From the NCBI RefSeq assembly GCF_003143855.1, contig NZ_QFRK01000002.1:1-64000 (forward strand): a stretch of DNA of 64,000 nt, given 5' to 3'. The translations under genes were made by a program, and so were the position numbers. Below, piece after piece: positions 34,655 to 42,795 of the stretch (the stretch's first letter is position 1; every line of letters begins with the position of its first letter). The notes under the pieces are model-generated. The model was not told the DNA's origin. It was given only the letters and a program-made list of their open reading frames with translations, and ran no database searches. The DNA comes from Streptomyces sp. NWU339 (GTDB lineage: Bacteria > Actinomycetota > Actinomycetes > Streptomycetales > Streptomycetaceae).

Positions 34655-36055
34655 TTGTCCTCGATACATGACTTCACCACCTGGGAGCCGCTGCTGCGGC
34701 TCGTGCGGGCGTCCAACACGGAGCGGCTTGCCTCACCGGGTGATTACATAACGGGCTATATCAGCTTCGGCAGTTGGAGCGTGCCGGTGCAAGGGCCGAG
34801 CTCCGTGCCGGGGTGGACCGCCCAGGTGGAGGACAGGCGGGCCGAGTTCACCGCCGTGGAGCGTGTGCAGGCCGCCATCAGGGCCGACGGCGCGAACGGT
34901 GTCTCGTTCATGGTGGAGACGGCACCGGACGGGAGGACCCTGTTCCACGTCATCGAGTCGGGCCCCGCCGTGGAGCCCGGCTTCATGAGCCCCTACGTGG
35001 GTGCGCTGGTTCTGGTCGAGGGCGCCGTCCCCGAACCCTGGCGGCGCCTGCCCGAGGTGGTGCCGGGCGTGGCGCCGGCCCCGTCGGCGGACCCGGCACT
35101 GCTGGAGCGCACCCTCCGCGAGCGGCTCCCCGACGCCATCGGTGCCACCGAGCAGGAGATCGCGGCAGCGGAAGCACGCCTCGGCATCCCGCTGCCCGAC
35201 GAACTCAAGGCGCTCTACCGGGTGACCCGGGCACGGTGGCAGGACCGGGGCGACGACTACGAGGCGGCGGAGCGCGTCGCCGACGCGGTCGGCTGCGAGC
35301 TGTTCTCCCTGGACGGGCTGTACATCGCGGACGCCCGGTCCCGCCCCTGCCCCTGGCAGTTCGCCGCCACGGACGCCGTCGTCACCGAGCCGGACGCCGT
35401 CGTGCAGGGCCTCGTCGGCTCGCCCGGCTGGATCGTCTTCGGCGACAACGGCGGCGGCGACCGGATCGCCCTCGACCTGACACCCGGGCCGGGCGGACAC
35501 ACCGGGCAGGTCATCGTGATCGACCACGAGCGGAAGATCGGCGCCGGACTGCGCGCCGACTCCCTCACCGCCATGGTGATGAACCGCCCCGACGGCTGGT
35601 ACCAGGGCCCTGACACGGACGGCCCGCCGGTGGTGGCCCGGGTGAATATCCGGGACCTGGACAGTGTGGAGGCCGCCGCCCACCCCGAGCTGGAAGTGCT
35701 CAGCATCGGCGTGTGGCAGGGCGAACCGCTCAGTCTCGCCCCGGTCGTCGGGCTCCCCCGTCTGCGAACCCTCAGCACCTACCCGGGGACGCTCGCCGAC
35801 CCCCTGGAGATCGCCGGGCTGACCGGTCTGGAGTACCTGGGCCTCGGCCCCGAGGAGTGGCGCGTCCTGCTCGACGCCGGCGCCGTCCCCCGGAGCCTGT
35901 CGGCGGCGGCCATCGAGATGCAGGGCGTACGGCACCCGCTTCCGATCCTGGACCTCGCCAACGAGCTTCTCGCCCTCTGGGACCGGCCCCTGATCACCCG
36001 GACCGTCCTCGAAGCCGACCTGGACACCGACCGGACGGCCGGGGGCACCCGGTGA
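34655..36055 (+). CDS. SUKH (SMI1/KNR4) domain protein
   Basis: The protein has 466 residues with a TTG start at 34655. The SUKH core spans about residues 165-320: 'IGATEQEIAAAEARLGIPLPDELKALYRV' (in part 'AAAEARLGIPLPDELKALYR'), 'ELFSLDGLYIAD' and 'SPGWIVFGDNGGGDRIALDLTP' (in part 'WIVFGDNGGGDRIALDL'). The N-terminal 130 residues and the C-terminal, LRR-like region ('LEVLSIGVWQGEPLSLAPVVGLPRL', in part) are extra domains. SUKH proteins act mainly as immunity proteins against polymorphic toxins. No toxin is adjacent, so this could be an orphan immunity gene or a general adaptor. It overlaps the next gene by 4 bp. Confidence 0.88.
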   Translation: MSSIHDFTTWEPLLRLVRASNTERLASPGDYITGYISFGSWSVPVQGPSSVPGWTAQVEDRRAEFTAVERVQAAIRADGANGVSFMVETAPDGRTLFHVIESGPAVEPGFMSPYVGALVLVEGAVPEPWRRLPEVVPGVAPAPSADPALLERTLRERLPDAIGATEQEIAAAEARLGIPLPDELKALYRVTRARWQDRGDDYEAAERVADAVGCELFSLDGLYIADARSRPCPWQFAATDAVVTEPDAVVQGLVGSPGWIVFGDNGGGDRIALDLTPGPGGHTGQVIVIDHERKIGAGLRADSLTAMVMNRPDGWYQGPDTDGPPVVARVNIRDLDSVEAAAHPELEVLSIGVWQGEPLSLAPVVGLPRLRTLSTYPGTLADPLEIAGLTGLEYLGLGPEEWRVLLDAGAVPRSLSAAAIEMQGVRHPLPILDLANELLALWDRPLITRTVLEADLDTDRTAGGTR

Positions 36056-36756
36056 GCGACGGCGGAGTGGAGGAGATGGGGGCGGCGCTGCCCGCCTACA
36101 AGGTCGAGATCGGTACCGAGCCGCTGGACCGGCCGGCGCGGGACTCGTTGGGCGGGCGGCCTTTCCTCGACGACGACCAGGAGTGGCCGCGCTGCTTCTG
36201 CGGCGAACGGATGGCGCTGTTCTTCCAACTGGATCTGCCGGACGACGTCGAGTTCTTTGGCGGAGAACACCTGTCGGTCTTCCACTGCGCGAACCACAAC
36301 GACGCGTCCGACCCGGTGACGGCCGACGGCCGCCTCGTGCCCGGGTTCTGGGAGGCTCCGCAGCCGCCGTTCCCGGGCTCGTTCTGGCGGGTGCTGCTGC
36401 AGCGTGACCCGGGGGTGCCGGAAGCGGAGCCCGAACCGGCCGTGCGCGCCCTGCCCCTGTCCCTGCGGCCCTTCGTGGACACCCCGGAGGGGCCGTTCGG
36501 AGCGCATTTCAAGGTGGGTGGTACGGCGTCCTGGGCGCAGTACCCCGAGTACTACCGGTGCGCGTGCGGCGTGGAGATGGCGTTCGTCTGCCAGATACCG
36601 GAGGGCTGGGAGTTCGCCGTCCGTCCCGGGGCCCCGGTGCAGCCCTACAGCATCCGGGACGACGCCTACGTCCTGTTCCTCGGCAACGAGGTCTATCTGC
36701 TGGCATGCCCGGCGCGATGCGATCCTGCGGCCGTCTTTCCGGTGAACCAGCACTGA
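36052..36756 (+). CDS. DUF1963-like (YwqG-type) protein
   Basis: The protein has 234 residues from the GTG at 36052, overlapping the SUKH stop (GTGA). It has two similar halves: 'WPRCFCGERMALFFQLDLPDDVE' and 'YPEYYRCACGVEMAFVCQIPEGWE' (each quoted in part: 'CFCGERMALFFQLDL', 'CACGVEMAFVCQIP'). Each half holds a Cys-x-Cys and a strand ending in a Gln. 'LGGRPFLDDDQEWPR' and 'KVGGTASWAQYP' recall DUF1963 proteins, in which GG-x-P-WP motifs precede similar strands. The function is unknown; such proteins occur beside immunity genes. It is translationally coupled to the SUKH protein. Confidence 0.7.
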   Translation: MSDGGVEEMGAALPAYKVEIGTEPLDRPARDSLGGRPFLDDDQEWPRCFCGERMALFFQLDLPDDVEFFGGEHLSVFHCANHNDASDPVTADGRLVPGFWEAPQPPFPGSFWRVLLQRDPGVPEAEPEPAVRALPLSLRPFVDTPEGPFGAHFKVGGTASWAQYPEYYRCACGVEMAFVCQIPEGWEFAVRPGAPVQPYSIRDDAYVLFLGNEVYLLACPARCDPAAVFPVNQH

Positions 36757-36763
36757 CGCCGGA

Positions 36764-37048
36764 CTATTTGAGGGACGTGACGAACGACGTCCAGGCCGGG
36801 GCCGTGATGGTGAGGACCGGGCCGTGGGGGACCTTGGAGTCACGGACGGGGACGACGCCGGTGTGGGCGCCGCACACTTCGAGGCAGTTGCCGCCGTCAC
36901 CGTTGCTGTACGTGCTCTTACGCCAGCGGGCGGCGCCGGGGAAGGCCTCGGCGACCTCTACGCAGTCGCCGCCGCTGCCGTTGCTGTAGCTGCTCTTGCG
37001 CCAGACGGCCGTGCTCAAGTCAGTTCCGTGGTTTGCCATTTCGGTCAT
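36764..37048 (-). CDS. DUF397 protein with two repeats
   Basis: The 94-residue protein carries two DUF397 signatures, 'WRKSSYSNGSGGDCVEVAEA' and 'WRKSTYSNGDGGNCLEVCGA', followed by 'VPVRDSKVPHGPVLTI'. Usual members have one copy of about 60 residues, so the domain's first half is duplicated. In Streptomyces, XRE/DUF5753 regulators are paired with a DUF397 protein (as in BldB-, WhiJ-like systems) that modulates repression. The start overlaps the regulator's 3' end by 29 bp, so the two are co-translated. A later ATG at 37039 is possible. Confidence 0.9.
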   Translation of the reverse strand: MTEMANHGTDLSTAVWRKSSYSNGSGGDCVEVAEAFPGAARWRKSTYSNGDGGNCLEVCGAHTGVVPVRDSKVPHGPVLTITAPAWTSFVTSLK

Positions 37049-37880
37049 CCTCAGCCGCTTGCTCGATCAGGGCGAGGGACGCCTTCGGAGGCAGTGCGGC
37101 GGCCCTGAGCAGATCGTACGACCTGCGGTACTCCTTCACGAGGGCCGGATCGTCGATGGTGTCCCCGCTGTGCAGCGCCTCCGTGTAGACCAGGGGCGGG
37201 GCATCGGGGAAGGACATGATCTTTGCTGTGCCCAGCATGAAGGGGTGCGCACCGCAGTTCCACGGAAGGATCTGGGGAACGATCCGGTGCCGTAGGGCCA
37301 GTGCCGCGATGTGCTCCAGTTGTTCGGCCGCCTGCTCCGGCGAAAGGATCGGCTGGCGCAGCACGGACTCGGACAGGATTGCCCAGTACACCGGGGTCTT
37401 GTGGTTCTCTTCGAAGAGACGGGCGCGCGCCAGCCGGGCCGTGGCCTTCTCCTCCACCTCCTCGTCCGGCGCCAGTGGGTGCGTCGCTCGCACCACGGCC
37501 CGCGCGTACGCGTCCGTCTGCAACAACCCCGGCACCAGCGTCGGACACCACTCCTCGATGGTCTCCGCGTGCTTCTCCGCATCCAGCACCCGCTCGAAGT
37601 AGCTCGCGTGCCCCCGCCGTTTCGCCCTGCGCACGTCCTCGCAGCGGCGCCGGAAGAAGCCGTCCGTGCCGAGCACTTTGTCGACGTGCTCAGCGAGTTC
37701 CGCCGGCATCCGGCGCGTCCCCCGTTCGATCTCGCTGAGGTGGCTCGGGCCGTAGAAGCTGCCCTCGACCAGCTGCTGGAGCGTCAGCCCCGCCTCCTCC
37801 CGCTTCCACCGCAACTCGCTGCCGTAGAAGGTCGGAACGCCCGTCGAGCCGTCGATGTCCTTGCGCTGCCCCATCGTCAC
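37020..37880 (-). CDS. XRE-family regulator with DUF5753 domain (WhiJ-like)
   Basis: This is a 286-residue protein. The helix-turn-helix covers about residues 18-75: 'ELRWKREEAGLTLQQLVEG', 'YGPSHLSEIERGTRRMP'. The rest is DUF5753: 'TIEEWCPTLVPGLLQTDAYARAV' (in part 'LVPGLLQTDAYARAV'), 'RLFEENHKTPVYWAILSESVL' (in part), 'HRIVPQILPWNCGAHPFMLG'. Proteins of this type repress developmental or nearby genes and work with a DUF397 partner, encoded directly downstream. An RsbW-like ATPase gene is divergent on the other side, across about 170 bp, completing a layout often seen in Streptomyces. Confidence 0.93.
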   Translation of the reverse strand: MTMGQRKDIDGSTGVPTFYGSELRWKREEAGLTLQQLVEGSFYGPSHLSEIERGTRRMPAELAEHVDKVLGTDGFFRRRCEDVRRAKRRGHASYFERVLDAEKHAETIEEWCPTLVPGLLQTDAYARAVVRATHPLAPDEEVEEKATARLARARLFEENHKTPVYWAILSESVLRQPILSPEQAAEQLEHIAALALRHRIVPQILPWNCGAHPFMLGTAKIMSFPDAPPLVYTEALHSGDTIDDPALVKEYRRSYDLLRAAALPPKASLALIEQAAEDDRNGKPRN

Positions 37881-38054
37881 CGTCCTTGGTGTGCCGTTAC
37901 CGCCCGCTGCCCGGCGTTCCCCGGCCCGCGCCGACTCCTGGCGGGCATACGTGCAGTTCAGGGCCGGGAGCCCGAACCCCTGTCACGCTACGGAATCCGG
38001 CGGCAGAGTGTGAGCGGTTCGTCACACAGCGCACTGGAAGGTGTGAACTCCCCC

Positions 38055-38264
38055 ATGCACGACCACCACCCCACCTCGGCCGACGCCTGCGTCGAGGAAC
38101 TGCGGGACGCACTCGCCGCGCACGGCATCACGCTCCCGTCCCTCGGCATCGACATCCCGACCTTCGCGGCCCGCTACCCCACCCGGCCGCTGATCGCGCT
38201 CGGCAACTGCAACCTCCTCACCGCCCGCGCGCTGACCGCCGCCCTCCGCAAGGGGGACGCGTGA
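38055..38264 (+). CDS. Small hypothetical protein coupled to an RsbW-like ATPase
   Basis: The protein has 69 residues from the ATG at 38055. 'ACVEELRDALAAHGITLPSLGID' (in part 'EELRDALAAHGITLPSLG') and 'LIALGNCNLLTARALTAALR' are helical. The stop shares a base with the next start (TGATG). From memory, proteins like this occur between XRE/DUF397 loci and ATP-binding proteins in Streptomyces, but no function is known. No membrane segment. Confidence 0.75.
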   Translation: MHDHHPTSADACVEELRDALAAHGITLPSLGIDIPTFAARYPTRPLIALGNCNLLTARALTAALRKGDA

Positions 38265-38743
38265 TGCGACCACTCGTGACACTGGAACTGCTCGCCACCC
38301 CGGCGGCCGTGTCCGGAGTGCGCCGCGCCCTGCGCGACTACGGCACCGACGTCCAGCTCTGCGCGAGTGAACTCGTCACCAACGTGATCCGGCACCTCGG
38401 CGAGGACGTCCCCGTCACCGTCCGGGTGTCCTGCGACGACGGCCGTACGCGGCTGGAGGTCACCGACCCCGACCCGTGCGCCCTGCCCGTCCTGCGCGAG
38501 GCGGTCACCGCCGACGAGTCCGGCCGGGGGCTCGCCATGCTCGACGCGCTGGCGCTGCGGCGGGGCGTGACGCAGGGGCCCGGCAGCAAGACCGTGTGGT
38601 GCGAGCTGGCGGCACGGTCGCCAGAAAAGGCCCACCGTTGCAGCCGGAACTCCGGGGAGAGGCTGCCGGATGCCGGGATTGTCCGCCGGGGTGATCAAGG
38701 GGCGGGCGCTGTTGTACAGTCCGCGCCCCCCGTCGTGACGTAA
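38264..38743 (+). CDS. ATP-binding protein, RsbW/SpoIIAB-like (HATPase_c_2)
   Basis: The protein has 159 residues from the ATG at 38264, one base overlap with the previous stop. The GHKL Bergerat pocket is visible: N-box 'CASELVTNVIRHLGED', G1 box 'RLEVTDPDPCALP' and G2 box 'ESGRGLAMLDALA'. This is the single-domain kinase type that phosphorylates STAS antagonists and binds sigma factors. No full STAS or sigma partner lies next to it; the closest STAS is a relic at 997-1233. The last 45 residues, Arg- and Ser-rich, are unlike the family and may be read-through past the usual end. Confidence 0.88.
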   Translation: MRPLVTLELLATPAAVSGVRRALRDYGTDVQLCASELVTNVIRHLGEDVPVTVRVSCDDGRTRLEVTDPDPCALPVLREAVTADESGRGLAMLDALALRRGVTQGPGSKTVWCELAARSPEKAHRCSRNSGERLPDAGIVRRGDQGAGAVVQSAPPVVT

Positions 38744-38754
38744 GGAAAAGGTCC

Positions 38755-39633
38755 ATGCGAACTCGTCCCGGACGCACCGCCGCGCTCGCCCTCCCGGTCG
38801 CCCTCACGCTGGCCGCGTGCGGCGCGGCGGCGGAGGAGCAGGCCGGGGCAGGGAGCCCCGACGTGACGGTGCTGTCGTCTCCGGCGGCCGAGCCGTCCGC
38901 ACCGCCCGAGACCGCGGAGGACTTCCTCGGCCTCGCCGAGAAGGCGATGGCCGAAGAGCCTGCCTGGAGCTTCTCCGTGACGGGCGAGGAGGGGCTGACG
39001 CTCCAGGGCCAGAAGAGCGCGGCGACCTACGAGGGCAGCCTCCGGCGTGCCGCAGGGCGGGCGTCACTGCACTCGCAGGGCGTCAGCACCAGCAGCAAGG
39101 GCACGAAGAAGACCGAGGAGCTCTACGTCGTCGGTGACGCGGGTTATCTGAAGGAGGGTTCGGACGGCTGGAAGGCCGTGTCTCCCGTCGACCCCGAGAT
39201 GCGGAACAAGGTCGAGGACCCGATCGCGGTCGTCGACGAGTTCCGGATGTACGCGCAGGCTGCCGACGGCGAGGTGAAGGTGACCGAGACGGACGGCGGC
39301 GACACGGTCGAGCTCCGTGTCGTGAGCGGCGAGCAGAAGCTGAGTGCCGTCCAGGACCGGGCGTGGGCGAAGAAGGCCAAGCGCGAGTTCGACCCGACGG
39401 CCGAGCAGCTCCGCGCGGCGGGCGTCCCGGTCGAGGACGGGCAGTTGACGCTCTCCGGGCTGGAGGAGGTCCTGGTCCTGGACGCGACGTCGTACCGGAT
39501 CGAGAGCCACCGTCTCGACTTCGGCTTTCTGATCCCGTACAACGGCCAGGACATCACGTTCGAGCAGAAGGTCAGCGAGGCGAACCAGGGCCCGTACCAG
39601 GGGAAGATCGAGCTTCCGGCGGACGTGCGCTGA
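38755..39633 (+). CDS. Lipoprotein of unknown function
   Basis: The 292-residue protein has a lipobox: 'ALPVALTLAACGAAAEE', with Cys22 the lipidated residue. Residues 60-290 are a beta-rich domain ('PAWSFSVTGEEGLTLQGQKSA', in part 'WSFSVTGEEGLTLQG', 'ELYVVGDAGYLKEGSDGWKAV' in part, 'FLIPYNGQDITFEQKVSEAN' in part). The layout recalls LppX/LprG or DUF6612-type lipid carriers, but the match is weak. It is anchored on the outer face of the membrane. It starts 12 bp after the RsbW-like gene, with TAAGGAAAAGG as ribosome site, so it may be in the same transcript. It ends before a convergent terminator. Confidence 0.85.
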   Translation: MRTRPGRTAALALPVALTLAACGAAAEEQAGAGSPDVTVLSSPAAEPSAPPETAEDFLGLAEKAMAEEPAWSFSVTGEEGLTLQGQKSAATYEGSLRRAAGRASLHSQGVSTSSKGTKKTEELYVVGDAGYLKEGSDGWKAVSPVDPEMRNKVEDPIAVVDEFRMYAQAADGEVKVTETDGGDTVELRVVSGEQKLSAVQDRAWAKKAKREFDPTAEQLRAAGVPVEDGQLTLSGLEEVLVLDATSYRIESHRLDFGFLIPYNGQDITFEQKVSEANQGPYQGKIELPADVR

Positions 39634-39647
39634 CGCGGAGTTCCCTG

Positions 39648-39680
39648 CCCGCACCCGAGTGGTGGGCGGCCGGGTGCGGG
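39648..39680. terminator. Convergent terminator after the lipoprotein gene
   Basis: CCCGCACCC (39648-39656) pairs perfectly with GGGTGCGGG (39672-39680) around a 15-nt loop, 15 bp after the lipoprotein stop and 57 bp beyond the stop of the convergent gene at 39737. Confidence 0.7.
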
Positions 39681-39736
39681 CGCTACGGGGTCAGGGGCAA
39701 GGACGGCACCGACGTGCCGGCTGTGACCGGGGGGCG

Positions 39737-40168
39737 TCAGGCGGCGGCACGCCGGCCTCGTCCGTGCAGGGTCAGGTAGAAGGTGCGCAACGACTCCTGT
39801 GAGCTGCCCGCCGCGAAGCAGTTGCGGACCTTGCCGAGGGGGTTCCACACCCGTCCGTCCGGCATCCGTACGCCGATCGGCTGCCCGAAGTAGGCCTGCT
39901 GGTCGGCGTCGAAGTCGACCCACTGCGCGTCCGCACGGCGGACCAGCACCTCACCGACGTAGGCCCCGATCCCTAACAGCGCACCGCTCACCCGTGCCTC
40001 TTCCGCGCCGTCCTTGCGCAGCCCGTCGACCAGGAAATCGACGAGGCGGAGACTGGCCACGGAGTAGTCCAGCGGGAGCCGCTTGCGGGCGGTGACGCGA
40101 CTGACAAAGGCCCCCGCGTATGTCCGCATGTCCTCCGCACACGGCATTCGATCGCTCACATCACTCAC
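39737..40168 (-). CDS. Hypothetical protein with a TTA codon
   Basis: The protein has 143 residues with a GTG start at 40168. 'LPLDYSVASLRLVDFLVDGLR', quoted in part as 'DYSVASLRLVDFLVDGL', 'ALLGIGAYVGEVLVRR' and 'GVRMPDGRVWNPLGKV' give a compact alpha/beta protein. It is faintly reminiscent of DUF3806-type immunity proteins; this is weak. Codon 65 is TTA (39976-39974), so translation may depend on bldA. It stands alone between two terminators. Confidence 0.75.
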   Translation of the reverse strand: MSDVSDRMPCAEDMRTYAGAFVSRVTARKRLPLDYSVASLRLVDFLVDGLRKDGAEEARVSGALLGIGAYVGEVLVRRADAQWVDFDADQQAYFGQPIGVRMPDGRVWNPLGKVRNCFAAGSSQESLRTFYLTLHGRGRRAAA

Positions 40169-40506
40169 AGGACCGCTCCCCCTCCACTCGATTCGGGGAG
40201 AGCTCCCGCCCGTCCCCCATCAGATCAAGCGGATCCGGCCTTGGAGGCATCACGGGTCACGGACGTGCGGAATCCCACATGAGGTCCTGCGGAAACCGGT
40301 ACAACCTTTTCACTCGCCATGCGTCGTCAGGGGCATGTCACACTCATGCAGTCACTCCAGCCTGGGCTCGGATGCCAAGACCCCCGCTTACTGTCCGGGC
40401 CCGAGTGAAGGGAAACGCCTGCGTGCACGCCATGTCCGCGATCGCCTTGCGTGGTTCGCCGGCCACTTCACCACAAAGGTGATCACCGGTTTCCAACCCT
40501 TCACGA
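40169..40506. other. Gene-free region (338 bp)
   Basis: No coding frame here looks like protein. The GC content drops, with several AT-rich patches (for example near 40300 and 40470). The region ends in the strong hairpin at 40507-40540, so an unannotated plus-strand small RNA is possible, but no promoter was identified with confidence. Confidence 0.4.
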
Positions 40507-40540
40507 GTCAGGGTCCGTCGACAGATCGACGGACCCTGAC
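40507..40540. terminator. Perfect 15-bp terminator hairpin
   Basis: GTCAGGGTCCGTCGA (40507-40521) pairs without mismatch with TCGACGGACCCTGAC (40526-40540); loop CAGA. It lies 20 bp after the stop of the minus-strand gene at 40561. A T-rich tract (GTGTTTCGTCT) follows on the plus strand, so it could also end a plus-strand transcript. Confidence 0.85.
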
Positions 40541-40560
40541 GTGTTTCGTCTAAGTGATCA

Positions 40561-41427
40561 TCACTCGATGATCACTCCGCAGATGGGGAGACCGTCGTCT
40601 CCGGGCCGTGCCACCAGCAGGCGGACGCCCGCCTGCGGGCACACGAGTTCCGCCTCCTCGGACAGCACGGTGATGCCGGACTCCGACAGTTGCGTGCGTA
40701 TCTCACCAGCGGGTACGCCGATGAGCTCCCTTCCCTCCAGGAGGACTTGAGCCGGGCGCTCGACCGCGATGCGGCTGACGAAACCTTGGACGTCGTAGCC
40801 GACCTCGACGCCCTCCTCCCAGAAGCTGTCCGCCCGGCTGGGCCCGAAGGGCGGCCGCCAGGTGGCGCCACTGCCCATGCGCGCGCGTACCTCGGCCATC
40901 GGCTCGCCGAGCCGGACGAGCGGGATGCCGACGCCGGGTGTGACCGCATGGACGCGCTTGGGCTCCTGTGCCGGGGTGGAGGAGAAGAGTTCGATCTCCG
41001 GGTTCCAGGCGGCCGAAGCATGGACGGTCACGCTGTGGACCGGAGCATCGGCGTCGGTCGAGCCGCCGCAGTCGAGAACGAGGCCGAGGCCGGAAGCCCA
41101 GGATCCGTCGTCGGCGACGAACTCCGAGCCGAGGTCCGCCAGCGTGGAGAGCACCCGCGACACAGGCCCGCCCAGCAGGGCGACACCGTGGAACCCGGCC
41201 TGTGCCGGGGCGGTGACCACGATCGACCCCAGGAGGTCCTGATCGTCGAAGCTCAGGATCAACCCCAGGTCGTCGTACTGGTCATCGAGCTCGGCCGACG
41301 TCGCCGACCGTCGGAAGGGCGCCGGGACACCCAACCGCTTCCGGAGACCGCCACGGGGCTCCCCGAAGGCCAGGCCGGCGACTCCTTTTCCCGGCTCGAT
41401 TTCGTAGGGTCCCGGACCGGCTCCCAT
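40561..41427 (-). CDS. Hypothetical protein built of two similar halves
   Basis: The protein has 288 residues from the ATG at 41427; frame to 41586 lacks support. The halves start with similar motifs: 'KGVAGLAFGEPRGGLRKRLG' and 'VGIPLVRLGEPMAEVRARMG'. Each is followed by beta strands. The C-terminus is 'ICGVIIE'. It has no signal or membrane segment and the family is unknown. Its position in a string of SUKH- and immunity-like genes reading toward lower coordinates, downstream of a giant Rhs toxin, suggests an immunity or adaptor role. Own terminator at 40507-40540. Confidence 0.75.
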   Translation of the reverse strand: MGAGPGPYEIEPGKGVAGLAFGEPRGGLRKRLGVPAPFRRSATSAELDDQYDDLGLILSFDDQDLLGSIVVTAPAQAGFHGVALLGGPVSRVLSTLADLGSEFVADDGSWASGLGLVLDCGGSTDADAPVHSVTVHASAAWNPEIELFSSTPAQEPKRVHAVTPGVGIPLVRLGEPMAEVRARMGSGATWRPPFGPSRADSFWEEGVEVGYDVQGFVSRIAVERPAQVLLEGRELIGVPAGEIRTQLSESGITVLSEEAELVCPQAGVRLLVARPGDDGLPICGVIIE

Positions 41428-41622
41428 GCCGGCCTGACGGTTCGGCGCAGTCGGCGTGGTCGACGGCGACGATGTCGCCGTCGCTGCTTCCCGGGACTTC
41501 ATCCGTTTCACCCGTTCTTCCGAACTGCCGCAGCACCGCCTCGTCTTCCACCGTCCGCAGTCGGGGGACGGCCTCGGACCTGACACGAGGCCGTTTCCCT
41601 TTTCCCTGCCGGGTGCAACCGG

Positions 41623-41955
41623 TTACGGAACCGTCGACGGCACCAGACGGTGGACCTTCGCTGCGCAACGCGGGGCAAGCGCCACTTCCGCGCTGTCGAC
41701 ACGGACCTCGCCCCCTCCGGGATCGAACACGAACATGCACTCCGCAGTCGCCTCGTCTTCGGGACCGGCCGCGTCCATGACGGCGCTGCTCCCCTTGCAT
41801 TCCAGCACGGGCCCTTTACACCACACGGCGGAATCGAGGTCGAACTCCGAGGCGTGCCTTCGGGGCTCTTCCTCGGAGGGGGAGCGAATCCACTGAACGA
41901 CGAGCGACCGTGACTCCATGATCGTGGTGCGAAGCGGTTCGTCGTCGAGAACCAC
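41623..41955 (-). CDS. Probable 5'-truncated immunity-like protein (Imm21-like)
   Basis: The frame has about 110 residues from a GTG at 41955. In-frame protein-like sequence continues upstream for 27 more codons ('VIEAADAGHSEYYALLG') to a TAG near 42046, with no good start. 'VVVLDDEPLRTTIMESRSLVVQWI' (quoted in part as 'VLDDEPLRTTIMESRSLVVQW') and the pair 'VLECKGSSAVMDA' resemble, from memory, Imm21-family immunity proteins, which are about 170 residues. It is likely missing its N-terminus. The 3' end is complete. Confidence 0.5.
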   Translation of the reverse strand: MVLDDEPLRTTIMESRSLVVQWIRSPSEEEPRRHASEFDLDSAVWCKGPVLECKGSSAVMDAAGPEDEATAECMFVFDPGGGEVRVDSAEVALAPRCAAKVHRLVPSTVP

Positions 41956-42111
41956 GACGTTTCTTCCCAGTAGCGCGTAATACTCGGAGTGTCCCGCGTC
42001 CGCCGCTTCGATGACCAGGTCGCCGTCACCGCGGTGGCCCGTCTACGCGTGAAGCCGTGAGACCGGTGTCAGGAGAAAGGAGCCACCCTCCGTCTCCGGT
42101 CACCGGCACCC

Positions 42112-42720
42112 TCACTCTTCGGTCATTGCCTCAGAAGATGCCTTCTCCGATGCTCGTACGGCCCCCCGAACGGGTGCCTGTGCCCGGGCGCAGGACGTGC
42201 GCAGCTCCGTCAGGGCGGCCCAGGCCGAGTCGGGAGCGAACAGCGTCGTCGACGCGTTCCGCCCGGGGGCGAACAGTACGTAGTGTCTTGCGAGGTAGGA
42301 CAGGTCGCCCCACGGCTCCCGGGTGTGCGCTCGTGCGAGGACCTGGCCGCAGCGCGTACAGGCGATCCACGGAACGACCAGGAGATCGGTCAGCGCCGTG
42401 TCGGTCCCGACGGAGGACCCGGGCAACGGGGTGGTGTCGGCATGCTCGATCAACCTCGGTCCGGCGTCCTCCTGGCAATCGGCGAGGCATCGGCCGAGAC
42501 GGGGAGCGAGCGCTGTCCACACGCCCCAGACCTCGGCAGCCACGGCGATCTCGGCCCGCACGGTCTCGCTGATCGGCACCCGATGGTCCAGAAGGCCGGC
42601 GACGAGCCGGTCGAGTCCGGCTTCCTGCTCCCCGGTGTTCCAGCAGGCCACAAATCCCGCGGCGTCGGCGGGTGGCAGGAGCGCGGCGAACCGACGCCAC
42701 CGGGTCGTTTCATCGATCAC
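42112..42720 (-). CDS. Hypothetical protein with a zinc-like Cys pair
   Basis: The protein has 202 residues from the ATG at 42720. The N-terminal half is helical ('RFAALLPPADAAGFVACWNTG'; in part). The second half has 'VPWIACTRCGQVLARAHTREPWGD', in part 'ACTRCGQVLARAH', where the Cys-x-x-Cys and His could bind metal. The last 40 residues are Ala/Arg-rich. It lies in the immunity-like cluster downstream of the Rhs toxin. Family not recognised. Confidence 0.75.
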   Translation of the reverse strand: MIDETTRWRRFAALLPPADAAGFVACWNTGEQEAGLDRLVAGLLDHRVPISETVRAEIAVAAEVWGVWTALAPRLGRCLADCQEDAGPRLIEHADTTPLPGSSVGTDTALTDLLVVPWIACTRCGQVLARAHTREPWGDLSYLARHYVLFAPGRNASTTLFAPDSAWAALTELRTSCARAQAPVRGAVRASEKASSEAMTEE

Positions 42721-42795
42721 GCGGCCGAGGCTATCGGGCGCCGCCGCCCGTCGGGCCGTGCTTGCACGGCAAGGCGTTCGGACCGCCGGGCCGTA

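Noticed and set aside
40169..40506. tRNA gene or phage attachment site
   Set aside because: No cloverleaf, no T-loop consensus and no direct repeat were found; the same holds for the rest of the window.
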